In this document: piece by piece, positions 20,658 to 29,572 of the stretch
Layout: each line of letters begins with the position of its first letter
How positions within the stretch are numbered: the first letter of the stretch is position 1
Origin: Thecamonas trahens ATCC 50062
Taxonomy: Eukaryota; Apusozoa; Apusomonadida; Apusomonadidae
NCBI RefSeq assembly: GCF_000142905.1
Contig: NW_013657679.1
Location: forward strand, 678,430 to 716,227
Direction of reading: 5' to 3'
DNA: 37,798 bases
Notes under the pieces: model-generated
What the model was told of the DNA's origin: nothing
Seen by the model: the letters and a program-made list of their open reading frames with translations, nothing else
Database searches by the model: none
Position numbers and translations under genes: made by a program

Positions 20658-21222
20658 TCAGTTGTGCGCAGCCCGCTTGCGCTTCCGCGTCGAGGCTGTA
20701 CATGACGCCTCGCGCTTGGCCGATGCACGAGCTTCGCGCCGCGCCCGACGCGCCGCTGCGGACGCCGCCTCGGCCTCGGCTGCGGCTGTGAGGCGGGTGA
20801 TGAGAACGGTGGTCCGCGGGAGATCGGCTGGTTGGCTTTCACCGCGCATGGCGTCAATGAGCTCGAGCGCTTGGCTCTGGAACGCCTTGTGTGGCGAGTT
20901 GGCGATAATGGATATGAGCGCCGTGGCGAGATGTGCAACATGGTGCGCTGCGTGGGAGGTGGCAAGGGAGAGTGAGTTTGACGGCTTTTTTCTGAGATCG
21001 GCAGTTCTGATCAACGCACCGCCGAGCTCTTCCTCTCCCCGGGGACGTACACACACTAGGGACTTGCGGTGGCGGAGCAGCAGGCAGGGCCCCACTCAGG
21101 AACGTTTGCGGGGCGCGCGGATGCGAGGGGGAAGCACTTGCGCTGTCGCGATGCGAGGTAGGCTCGGTGGCAGGCGAGGTCGGCGGGGCCACCCAGTCGG
21201 CGTCTTCGGGAGCGGCAGCCAT
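20658..21222 (-). CDS. Unrecognised two-exon protein (153 aa), basic helical C-terminus
   Basis: Exon 1 is 21051-21222 and exon 2 is 20658-20947; the 103-base intron is GTACGT...GCAG with ACTCAC 25 bases before the acceptor. The join is in frame. Exon 1 gives MAAAPEDADWVAPPTSPATEP and a Pro/Ser/Ala-rich, probably disordered stretch. Exon 2 gives a helical part (HHVAHLATALISIIANSPHKAFQ), then QALELIDAMRGES, then a long Ala/Arg/Glu helix ending in a basic KRKRAAHN, which could be a nuclear signal (inference). No family recognised. It lies 91 bases downstream of the isovaleryl-CoA dehydrogenase stop on the same strand. Confidence 0.62.
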
Positions 21223-21313
21223 GGGCTGAGTAGTCGAGTGGAGGCGGGAGCGGGGGAGAGGAGAGGCACGCGTTCAATGACTGACGGGCCTGACCGGCAG
21301 AACGAGGCAGAGC

Positions 21314-22661
21314 TCACTCAAACTGCTGGATGCGGGCCATGACCTTGGACATGTTGTTCTGGTGGGCCTCGTTGGTGCCGCCACCGATGGAGATGAGGCG
21401 GGCGTCGCGGTAGAGGCGCTCGACCTCGTACTCGCCAACGTAGCCGTAGCCGCCGAGGACCTGGATGGCGCGGTCGGCGACGTCCTTGGCCATGTCTGCG
21501 GCAAAGAGCTTGACGCCATCGGTGTCGAGCTGGTTGCCGTACGAGTCGAGCTCGAGGCGCGAGGCAACCTCGTAGGTGTAGGCACGGCCGGCCATGTACT
21601 CGGCGTACGAGTTGGCAAGGTGGGCCTTCATCTGGCCGTGCTCGCGCAGCGGCTTGCCGTAGGCCATGCGCTCGGTCGAGTAGTTGTTCATGACCTCGAT
21701 GGAGCGGCGAGCAATGCCAAGCGACATGGCGGCGAGGGTGAGGCGCTCGATCTCAAGGTTGCGCATCATGCACAGCGTGGCGCCGTTGACCTCGCCGACG
21801 AGGGCGTCGGCCGGGACGACGACGTCCTCAAAGACCAGGCCCGAGGTCGACGAGGCGCGCATGCCGAGCTTGTCCTCGATCTTGGCTCCGGGCTCAAAGC
21901 CGGGCATACCCTTGTCGACAAGGAAGAGCGAGATGCCCTTGGGGCCCTCTGCCGTGCGAGCGTAGACCAGGAAGGCGTCGCCGAGCTCGCGATCCTTGGA
22001 CACCGTCCCGTTGGTGATCCACATCTTGGCACCGTTGAGCGTCCACGAGCCGTCGTCGTTGGCGCGGGCTGTCGTCGTCAGGTTGAGCACATCGGTGCCA
22101 ACAGCAGGCTCGGACATGCCCATGCCGCACACAAACTCACCCGAGCAGGCCTTGGGCAGGTACTTGAGCTTCTGCTCGTGCGAGCCGTTGACCGCGAGGT
22201 TGTTCACAAACAGCATCGAGTGGGCCAGGTACGAGAGGGTAAAGGCCGGATCGGCAGCAGAGAGCTCTTCATGAGCAATCACCGCACCAACAGCATCCAT
22301 GCCAGAGCCGCCGTACTCCTCGGGCACCGTAATACCAAGGAGCCCGAGCTCAGACCCCAGCCGCCGGAACAGCTCGAGGTTGAACTTTTCCTCGCGGTTG
22401 TGCTCGAGCGCCTGCGGGCGGACCTCCGAGTCAGCAAAGGCGCGGACCTATGACACGAACAAAGTGGGCGTGGAGTGAGCGTGATGTGAGTGGTGGACGA
22501 GCGAGCAGAGGCGGGGTGACAGGGAGGCAGTTGACGCGTACCGTCTGGCGGAGCAGCTCGTGCTCCTCGGTTGGGTTGTACAGCGACGCGAGGGCCGGCG
22601 CGGCGGTGGAGAGCGAACGGCGGCAAGCAGTGGCAAGTGCCGACGAGGTGAGGGCAAACAT
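21314..22661 (-). CDS. IVD: Isovaleryl-CoA dehydrogenase-type acyl-CoA dehydrogenase, mitochondrial
   Basis: Predicted 417-aa FAD flavoprotein that oxidises isovaleryl-CoA in leucine breakdown and passes electrons to ETF. Exon 1 is 22542-22661 (40 codons) and exon 2 is 21314-22447; the 94-base intron is GTACGC...ATAG. Exon 1 carries a presequence (MFALTSSALATACRRSLSTAA). The family core is clear: PEEYGGSGMD, GMGMSEPAVGTD, MWITNG, EDKLGMRASSTS, IQVLGGYGY and a C-terminal RDARLISIGGGTNE. The usual catalytic Glu of short-chain acyl-CoA dehydrogenases (YEGT) is absent (IGGGT), while Glu274 in EIERLTLAA lines up with the catalytic Glu254 that is special to IVD. That favours IVD over other family members. 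It is divergent from CPSF4 across about 305 bases. Confidence 0.88.
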
Positions 22662-22966
22662 GAAGTGCGGAGGGAGAGTGGAAGGGAGGAGGTTTGGTGT
22701 GGTAGCTTGGTGGGGGAGGGGGGAGAGAGTAGAGAGGTGGAAAGGCTGACGTGATGTGGGGAGGGGGGGTTTGGTGGGGGGGGCGGGCGGTTGGGGTGGG
22801 CGTGATCGTGATCGGGATCGCTGTTGCGATGACGATCGTGATCGTGATCGCGTTTGGGGAGGCCGGAAGGTCGTCCCTGGGAGGATGCAACCAGCGAGGG
22901 GGGGGGGGGAGGAGACGCTCGAGAAGCGCACACGTGTCTCTAAGGGTATAGAGAAGGGCGTGAGGG
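22662..22966. promoter_or_regulatory. Divergent promoter region of IVD and CPSF4
   Basis: 305 bases between two divergent starts. It is strongly G-rich on the plus strand (runs of up to nine G near 22901) and holds a set of GATCG/CGATC-type repeats at about 22803-22855 that read similarly on both strands. No TATA box is evident. Shared regulation is inferred only from position. Confidence 0.5.
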
Positions 22967-24038
22967 ATGGCAGCACCTGCACCTGGGAGTCGTCGGTTTG
23001 TACCGGCCAATCCGCCTGTGGGGTACCGGCTGTATGTGGACGAGTTCTCGGAGGAGAAGGAGCGAGACCGTATCCGGAGGTCTGGAGGGCGCATCTGCCC
23101 GCTCTTTGCCAAGGGCAAGTGCTTCCGTGGAAGGTCATGTCCCGACTCGCACTCGCGTGCTGCGCTTAATGCACCTGTCTGCAAGCATTGGTTGCGTGGC
23201 CTCTGCAAGCGCGGTGCTGAGCTCTGTACCTACCTCCACGAGTTCTCGCTCGACCGCATGCCTCGCTGCCAGTTCTGGGAGCTGTACAACGTACGTGATG
23301 TGAAGGAGGTGTGTGCGCATGGATGACACGCGTGTGTGTATGTGTGGATGTGTGTACTCACGGGGGGTCTGTGGTTGGGCGGCGGCGGACGACTTGCGAC
23401 TGATGGTGGCGCTGCGAGGGTAGGAGTGCTCGAACGCAGATTGCCTGTTCCTACATCTGGCGCCCGAGGTGACCAACACCGAGTGCCCGTGGTTCCGGCG
23501 CGGATTCTGCAGGCTTGGTAGCGACTGCCCGCAGCAGCACACCAAGAAGCGGGCGTGCGATAACTACCTGCTCGGGTTCTGCCCGGACGGGCCCAACTGC
23601 CCGTTCGGCCATCCGAAGTTTGAGGTTCCGGAGGATGCTTTTGATGTCTCGGCAGCAGCGCTCACACAGTCGCAGCTTCTCTGCCCGCGGTGTAACGAGT
23701 CGGGCCATCGAGCCATTGACTGTCCCAACATCAAGGCCAATCACGTGCAGCTGCTCATGGGCCACCTCGACGACGAGCCGGCAGACACGGCCGAGCAGGC
23801 CAAGGCCCAGCTGCGCCGGCTGACCGGCGGCGGTTCGGCGGCCAACCCTATGATTATCGACGGGGCGGCCGCGCCGGTTCCGCGTGCCGCAGGCGGTGCA
23901 GCCTCGTACCGCCGGTCGCGCGCCTCGCGGGGCGCAACACTCTCGGTTGGCAAGTGGTCGGCGTCGGGCGGGGGTGGGACCGGCTCCAACTCGATGCCCA
24001 TCGCCCCCAACCCGCGCTACGACGGCGCATCTAGCTAG
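22967..24038 (+). CDS. CPSF4: Cleavage and polyadenylation specificity factor CPSF30 (CPSF4)
   Basis: Predicted 312-aa protein; exon 1 is 22967-23290, exon 2 is 23424-24038, and the 133-base intron is GTACGT...GTAG. It carries five CCCH zinc fingers and one CCHC knuckle in the CPSF30 order: CPLFAKGKC..., CKHWLRGLC..., CQFWELYNE|CSNADC..., CPWFRRGFC..., CDNYLLGFC..., then CPRCNESGHRAIDC. CPSF30 binds the AAUAAA-type signal within CPSF. I chose the acceptor at 23423 because it gives the exact C-x8-C spacing of finger 3, with the finger split between exons after Asn108. The C-terminal 90 residues are Gly/Ser/Arg-rich. Its 3' end faces the DUF924 gene with only 24 bases between stop codons. Confidence 0.92.
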
Positions 24039-24062
24039 AACCGCTTCTGTAAACGCGCATGT

Positions 24063-24911
24063 TCACTGGCCGAACGTCTCGGCATCCTTGAGGTACTCGT
24101 CCTCCTCGGGTGTGTTCTCGCGGCCGAGCACCTTGTTGCGGTGCGGGTAGCGGCCGAAGCGGCGGACAATGTCGCCATGGTCAATCGCGTACTGCAGGTA
24201 GTTCTCGCAGAGCGAGACAACCTCATCCGGGTGGGCGTCCTTTTTCGCGCGCTCGACCAGTCGCTCTGTCTGCTCCTCCATCACGCCCTGGTCTTCGATC
24301 GACTCCGAGTGCTCAAACGGGAGGAGGACAAAGCCAGCGACAACCGGATGGACGCGGTCGACAAGGCCATCGGCGACGGCGTCGTTCGCCAGCTGCAGCG
24401 CAATGGAATCGCCAGCAAAGGCCTGCGCGGAGCCGCGGAACATGTTGCGGGTAAACTGGTCGAGTACCAGAAGCTTGGCCACCCGGCCGGCATCATTGCT
24501 CTCCCACGAGGCCAGGCCGCCGGCGAGCGCGGCCGACACGGCTCCACCAAACTTGGACTTGATGGCCTCGTCGATAGCCTCGCCGCCCTTAAACCACACA
24601 TCGTACTTGATGGCAGGCTCAACTAGGCGGCCGTCACCAAACCAAAAGTCGAGCACCTCGGCCACACTCTCGGCATCGTCTGGCGTCAGCTCGGCGCTGG
24701 TGGCGGTGGTGGTGGCAGTGGCGGAAGGAGCCGGGTGACCCGGACTGACCCACGACACAGGCGGCACACTCCAGAACGAGCGAGTAGGCATGGCCCCTTG
24801 GTTCGGGACAGGATAGTACCCATACGCCGGCATGGGCATCGGGTAGCGGTACGCGAACGGCGGCGCAAAGTATAGCGAAGGAGCGCAGAAGAGCGGCAGG
24901 CGACCGAACAT
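24063..24911 (-). CDS. DUF924-family protein
   Basis: 282-aa single-exon protein. Residues from about 80 onward match DUF924: LDFWFGDGR, YDVWFKGGEAID, WESNDAGRVAKLLVLDQFTRNMFRG, AFAGDSIALQLAND, LLPFEHSESIEDQ and RRFGRYPHRNKVLGR. The family is an all-helical TPR-like fold with no agreed biochemical role. The first 80 residues are a Tyr/Pro/aromatic-rich leader (YRYPMPMPAYGYYPVPN) not seen in the bacterial members; a later in-frame Met could be the true start. Only 38 bases separate it from the stop codon of the upstream TPR gene on the same strand. Confidence 0.85.
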   Translation of the reverse strand: MFGRLPLFCAPSLYFAPPFAYRYPMPMPAYGYYPVPNQGAMPTRSFWSVPPVSWVSPGHPAPSATATTTATSAELTPDDAESVAEVLDFWFGDGRLVEPAIKYDVWFKGGEAIDEAIKSKFGGAVSAALAGGLASWESNDAGRVAKLLVLDQFTRNMFRGSAQAFAGDSIALQLANDAVADGLVDRVHPVVAGFVLLPFEHSESIEDQGVMEEQTERLVERAKKDAHPDEVVSLCENYLQYAIDHGDIVRRFGRYPHRNKVLGRENTPEEDEYLKDAETFGQ

Positions 24912-24949
24912 GTTGGGCTGACGGCGAAAAGTGTGCGAGCGCAGGTGCT

Positions 24950-26509
24950 TTACGGAGTCGAAGCCGGGGCCGAGGCCATGCGAGCGTAGAGAGTGGCTGT
25001 GGCGGCGCGATGGGCTTTGCGGCGGCGGCGAGTACGCTTGGCGAGGGCGGCAGCCGCAGCGTGGCCTGGATCAAGCTCGAGAACAGCCTCGCAGTCGGCG
25101 ATGGCTGCGTCGTGGTCTTGTATGCACAGGGCGGCGCGGGCGCGGACGAGCCGCGCCTTGATGAGGACGGCGGGCGTGACAGCATCGGGCGGAGCGCGGA
25201 TCTTGCGGCGGATGTCGAGCGCACGGGTGGCGGCAGAGATTGCCGGGCGGTGCGCGCCGGCGCGAAAGTGCAGCATGGCCGCGTTGGTGTAGCACGCGGC
25301 CTCGAGCCGGGCGCGGGCAGCTCGAGCGGGCGCGTCCATGGACTCGGCGTCTGATGAGGCAAAGAGCCACTGAGCAGCCTCGTAGACTTGCATGGCGCGG
25401 CGGAATCGTTGCGCGTTAAAGTATGTGTTGCCTACAGTCTTGGCGGTTTGCAGCGCGTCGAGCTTGCACTGCGGGCAGAGCTCGTGGTTCGGCGTGCCAC
25501 GGTCGACGTCCGACAGTCGGATCGCGACACAGGTAAGCCCACCGTCACCGTCGCTCTGGACAGCTATGCACGCCTCACCGAGCCGCATGGTGCACACAGT
25601 GTACTCTACGAGGTCGTCTTCGCGGCTTCCGTCCGAGATGGCAAACTGGGTCGACTCGCCATCGACGGCCACCCGCACTGACTGGCCCGGGACCGGCGAG
25701 ACAAACGACTCGGCCGGCTCAAACACATACTTGAGAGCAGCATCGCTGACAGAGCTCGGCAGGGTCTCGGTCCAAAGGTGTGGCTGGCCCCACGCCAGTG
25801 CGTCCTTGGTCGCTCGGGTCGGATCAAGGGCGTGCATGCCGACACGGACGACGTCGACGCTTGCCACCAGTTCGACGTCAGCGCGCCACAGCAGGTCACC
25901 GCTGTCATTAGCATCGGGACCGAGCCCTGCGGCACCCACAAACGTCGCACACTCACCGGCGACCATCGAGTCCAGACCGACATGCAGCAGGGCACCGCCG
26001 AGCGTGCGGAGCAGGCCTGCGTCGAGCACAAGCAGACCTTCAGGAAGGCTAGCTTCGGTGGCGCGGGCACGCTCAACAGCGGCCACCAGGGCAAGGCGAG
26101 CCTGGCTCTCAGTGCGCCAGCTTCGGTCCGGCGAGCTCTCGCCACGAGCTGCCTCTTCCCAGGCTAGAGGGTCTGTGTCGTCTGTCGAGTCGGTGGCGGT
26201 GAGGTTGCGAGCGACAGCAGCTGGCGAGAGGCCGTCGGCATTGCTCGCGCGATACAAGACCCAGTTGGCCCAGAGGAGCGCACCTGGCCGTGGCCGCTCC
26301 CATGCGTCGGTGGCACGAGAGCGAAGGATCTTGATGAGACTCCCGGACAGAGTTAGCGGAGCCGAGTCGCCGATGTCCAGCTCATCGACAGCGACGCGCT
26401 TCGAGTCGGCATCGGCAGCCGGCTCATCGTCCGACGATGAATGGCCGAGGAAGCCGTAGCCACCACTAAAGTGAGTCGCCATGCCGCTGAGCATTTCCTC
26501 GTCGTCCAT
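24950..26509 (-). CDS. FKBP-like and TPR protein (co-chaperone-like)
   Basis: 519-aa single-exon protein. The N-terminus is acidic (MDDEEM...). A middle region (about 170-240) resembles the second half of an FKBP fold (LLRTLGGALLHVGLDSM, AGECATF, then WRADVELVAS), but typical active-site aromatic residues are not evident, so isomerase activity is doubtful. The C-terminal 150 residues hold three TPR motifs: VGNTYFNAQRFRRAMQVYEAA; CYTNAAMLHFRAGAHRPAISA; ARAALCIQDHDAAIADCEAV with LELDPGHA. It then ends in a basic tail. This layout is that of FKBP-type co-chaperones that bind Hsp90/Hsp70 C-termini (inference). I start at 26509 because the upstream in-frame ATG at 26560 would place the TATA-like box inside the coding region. 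Confidence 0.7.
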   Translation of the reverse strand: MDDEEMLSGMATHFSGGYGFLGHSSSDDEPAADADSKRVAVDELDIGDSAPLTLSGSLIKILRSRATDAWERPRPGALLWANWVLYRASNADGLSPAAVARNLTATDSTDDTDPLAWEEAARGESSPDRSWRTESQARLALVAAVERARATEASLPEGLLVLDAGLLRTLGGALLHVGLDSMVAGECATFVGAAGLGPDANDSGDLLWRADVELVASVDVVRVGMHALDPTRATKDALAWGQPHLWTETLPSSVSDAALKYVFEPAESFVSPVPGQSVRVAVDGESTQFAISDGSREDDLVEYTVCTMRLGEACIAVQSDGDGGLTCVAIRLSDVDRGTPNHELCPQCKLDALQTAKTVGNTYFNAQRFRRAMQVYEAAQWLFASSDAESMDAPARAARARLEAACYTNAAMLHFRAGAHRPAISAATRALDIRRKIRAPPDAVTPAVLIKARLVRARAALCIQDHDAAIADCEAVLELDPGHAAAAALAKRTRRRRKAHRAATATLYARMASAPASTP

Positions 26510-26528
26510 TGTGGGAGTAGGGAGTAGG

Positions 26529-26541
26529 GGATATATAAATG
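26529..26541 (-). promoter_or_regulatory. TATA-like box of the FKBP/TPR gene
   Basis: The minus-strand sequence ATTTATATATCC lies in the 66-base gap between the stop of the coiled-coil gene and the ATG at 26509. At only 20-30 bases upstream it implies a very short leader, or that translation starts at a downstream Met such as MLSGM. Confidence 0.5.
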
Positions 26542-26575
26542 TAGAGGGATTGAGAGACAAGTGGGGCGAGTGGCG

Positions 26576-27646
26576 TTACTGTTGATGCGGCGGCTGACAG
26601 GCAAGGTCACGGGCCCAATGCTCGAGCTTAGAGGCAAAGCCGCCGAGCTCGACAAGTTGGGCTCGTGCGGTGGCATGGGCATCGTCGAGAGACTGATTCT
26701 CACGCTGGAGGTTGATGATCTCAAGCAGCGCAGCCTCGAGCCGCATCTCGGCGTCCTCGGCCCGGCGCGTCAGCGCGCTCGGGTCGAGTTCGCTTGCCCA
26801 GCGAGGCGGTGGGCTGGCGGGCTCGTCTGAGGCTTGGACGGCGACGGTTGCATAGGACGGCGACGCTTGAACTTCAGCTGATGATGCGCTCGGAGTCACT
26901 TGAATGGCGATGTCGGCGGTAGCAGGCGCGGCGGCGTGGATGACAGCCTCAGCCTCGTGCAGTCGCGCGCGAAGAGCGGTTGCGTCACGCTCGTGGGCGA
27001 GAGCGGTTCGCTTCCACACTTGGACCGAAGCAAGTGCGCTTTGCAGTCGATCTTCCAGGATGTCGACGACTGACGCGCGTGGCGGCGGAGTCGTTGCTTT
27101 GAGCGCGGGTGGAGACGCGGGCTCGGGCTCGGCGGCCTGGATGCCCTCTGCGGCGGCGACGCGCTCGGCCATGGCAACGTTGCGCTCAGAGGCAGCGACT
27201 AGGTTCTTGCGCATTGCTGTCGAGGCGGTCATGGCGCGAGCGGCAGCCGATTGGGCGCTTGTCTCCGAGGCGCGGGCATCGGCGACGGCGCGGGCAGCGG
27301 CGGCTTGGGCTGTAGCGACCTTGAGCGCGGCAGCAGCCTCAGCGGCGGCGATCTTTGAGGCAGCAGCAGCTTCAGCAGCATCGGCACGCGCATGTGCAGC
27401 GCGAGCTTCTTCGCGAGCAGCAGCGAGCTCGGCGGTGAGCCGGGCGCCGGTGTTAATGATGGGAAGGCCGCCGTTGGCAGCGGTAACAGGCACGCGGTGC
27501 TGGCGCACAGCCGAGGCGGAGCGGAGGAGTACCGACGAGGTGAGGGCGTCAATACGGTCAGACTCTGCCTGCCATGTGCTTACTCTAGAGTGCCATGCCT
27601 CTGGTGACGCGCGAGAGTACGAGAGCGACGGATGGCTGTAGTCCAT
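26576..27646 (-). CDS. Alanine-rich coiled-coil protein (356 aa)
   Basis: Single exon starting MDYSHPSLSYSRASPEAWHS. The body is a long Ala/Glu/Arg coiled coil (TAELAAAREEARAAHARADA onward), a Pro/Thr break near 215, a second helix (VVDILEDRLQSALASVQVWK onward), a Ser/Ala linker and a final coiled coil (RRAEDAEMRLEAALLEIINL) ending in CQPPHQQ. No catalytic motifs. It could be a structural or cytoskeletal linker; no family recognised. The frame remains open upstream to 28453, but that stretch is low-complexity and overlaps another gene, so I start at the Met at 27646. Confidence 0.65.
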   Translation of the reverse strand: MDYSHPSLSYSRASPEAWHSRVSTWQAESDRIDALTSSVLLRSASAVRQHRVPVTAANGGLPIINTGARLTAELAAAREEARAAHARADAAEAAAASKIAAAEAAAALKVATAQAAAARAVADARASETSAQSAAARAMTASTAMRKNLVAASERNVAMAERVAAAEGIQAAEPEPASPPALKATTPPPRASVVDILEDRLQSALASVQVWKRTALAHERDATALRARLHEAEAVIHAAAPATADIAIQVTPSASSAEVQASPSYATVAVQASDEPASPPPRWASELDPSALTRRAEDAEMRLEAALLEIINLQRENQSLDDAHATARAQLVELGGFASKLEHWARDLACQPPHQQ

Positions 27647-27978
27647 TCGGCGGGGTGAGGGTGAGGGGGAGGGTGGGGGAGAGCGGTGTGGCGGCTTTAC
27701 GACGAGGCGACTACACCGGTGGCGACAAACGGATATTGAGATGCAAGGATCTCGAATGATATGAGTTGTAGCCATGGTGGTCCGATGGTACGCTGGGCTG
27801 AGCAGGAGCAGCCGCGTCTCAGGTCTCGGCGCCTCGGCGCCTCGGCGCCTCGGGACCTTGGCATGGTCCGAGCTGCAGTCAGCGTGAACGGCGGTGCGGA
27901 GACTAGTAGCGAGACATGTTGCATGTAGAAGAGATGGCGATTGGGCATGCAGAAAGGGAGGTGTAGGTACAGAGGGGG
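27647..27978. other. Intergenic region with a triple GC-rich repeat
   Basis: 332 bases between the coiled-coil gene and the 89-aa gene, both minus strand. At about 27827-27853 there are three tandem copies of TCGGCGCC, each containing the palindrome GGCGCC, flanked by short inverted arms (AGGTC...GACCT). No coding frame is convincing. Confidence 0.5.
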
Positions 27979-28330
27979 TCATGTGAGCCAGGCCGGCTTG
28001 AGGACGGCGGTGACGAGGAGATCGACGACTGTGATGGGGAGAGGACGGCGGGTGAGTGGGAGTGATGACGCATGTGCGGCGAGTGCAGATGCAAGGTGGC
28101 AAGAGCGTACGGTAGGCACCAGCATACCAGCCGGCGAGGTTGGAGAGGAACGGAACAGACTCTGCCAGCGAGGACTTGAGCCGGTGGAGCTCGGTGATGA
28201 GCTCGCGCTCCAGCTGCTCCTCCTCGGTGAGCTCACGGAGGTACTGAAGGGTCTGTTGCCGCCGTACCGCACGCAGGTGGGTCTCGGCCACGGTCTGCAC
28301 CGGGTGGACACTCGCGAGAGGGTCTGCCAT
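27979..28330 (-). CDS. Small two-exon protein (89 aa) with hydrophobic C-terminus
   Basis: Exon 1 is 28111-28330 and exon 2 is 27979-28028; the 82-base intron is GTACGC...CACAG with ACTCAC 24 bases before the acceptor. The product starts MADPLASVHPVQTVAETHLR and has a charged helix (RELTEEEQLERELITELHRL). It ends in a roughly 30-residue hydrophobic segment (VPFLSNLAGWYAGAYLVDLL...) and LKPAWLT. The junction (AGAY|LVDLL) completes the hydrophobic segment, which supports the splice model. It looks like a tail-anchored or small mitochondrial/ER membrane protein; family not recognised. A TATA-like ATAAATGTATAT lies on the minus strand near 28445-28456. Confidence 0.6.
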
Positions 28331-28691
28331 GTGTGTGCGGAGGACGGCGAGTGAGGTGATGAGGACGGGGGATCGATTGACGAGCAGTCGAACTGTTGGT
28401 TGTCCGGCGGCTGGGCGAGTTGGGGGATTGGACAGTTGGCACGAGATATACATTTATGTTTCACCCGATTAGTACAGATAGCAAAGCGAAACGAGTCTGG
28501 ATGGGATGTGGAATGCGTGCGTGTGTAGCGTCAGTGAGTGCAGATGGGCCAAACGCGTGCGTGTGTGTGTGATGGGGACATGTGGCGTCGTGGTGTGTGG
28601 TCGAGGTTAATTGAGTGAGATTGATTGTGGCGGGGCGAGACTGGGTGGCACGAAATATGCAGTTATGCGGTGAATTTGGGCGCGCCAGCGG

Positions 28692-28698
28692 TATAAAA
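28692..28698 (+). promoter_or_regulatory. TATA box of the histone H4 gene
   Basis: A clean TATAAAA lies 70 bases before the H4 ATG, implying a leader of roughly 35-45 bases. It sits just after a GC-rich GGGCGCGCC element. The rest of 28460-28690 is GT-rich spacer with no gene. Confidence 0.8.
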
Positions 28699-28731
28699 CG
28701 CGGCGCACTCATCCGTCGTCGCCCACTCTAA

Positions 28732-29073
<342 letters not shown>

Positions 29074-29131
29074 GCATGGTGTCGCTGGCGGGCGCAAGCT
29101 CACAGCAACAACAGCAACAACAACAACAACC

Positions 29132-29151
29132 TGTGTTCTTTTCAGAACACA
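29132..29151 (+). terminator. Histone mRNA 3' stem-loop
   Basis: Perfect 8-bp stem (TGTGTTCT / AGAACACA) around a TTTC tetraloop, followed by ACCA, 58 bases after the H4 stop. This is the architecture of the histone stem-loop that binds SLBP and directs cleavage without polyadenylation. The stem pairs differ from the usual GGCTCT/AGAGCC while keeping pairing and loop. A purine-rich AATGAAGAAACC lies about 25 bases further on, where a U7-binding element would sit (weak). The remaining 29190-29572 shows no gene. Confidence 0.85.
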
Positions 29152-29572
29152 CCACGTAGCGCAGCTTGGGCAGCAAATGAAGAAACCAAATCATGCAGGC
29201 GATTGGTGGGGGTGGGCCGTTGACGACGACGCCGACCTTGATCGGGGAGGGGGGTACGCGAGTGCGCGGCGGGAGCACATCTACATGCGGGTCACCGTGC
29301 GAATCGGCACGATGCGCGGAGACTGAAGGCTAGCGCAGTCAATGGAAGGAGATCTCCAGCTGTCGGGCCAGTGGCGCGACCACTTGGCAGGCAACAGATG
29401 GGGTTGCGTTGCGTTGGGCCGTGATACAAACGATTGTGGCAGCTTTAATTGGCCCTTTGCCGAGACGGTGACGATTGCGGCAGGAGACTAATCAAATTGG
29501 TACAGCCACCACCCTCAGCGTTACTGCCCGCAGCAGCACCTCTCCCCGTCCGAATAGACTTACTGAAAGCCC

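Noticed and set aside
26510-26560. FKBP/TPR start at the ATG at 26560
   Set aside because: It would put the TATA-like sequence inside the coding region (STFIYPLL), and the stretch is unlike the acidic N-terminus that follows.
27647-28453. One 625-aa protein covering both the 89-aa gene and the coiled-coil gene
   Set aside because: The middle is low-complexity, and a well-formed GTACGC/ACTCAC intron closes the 89-aa gene separately.
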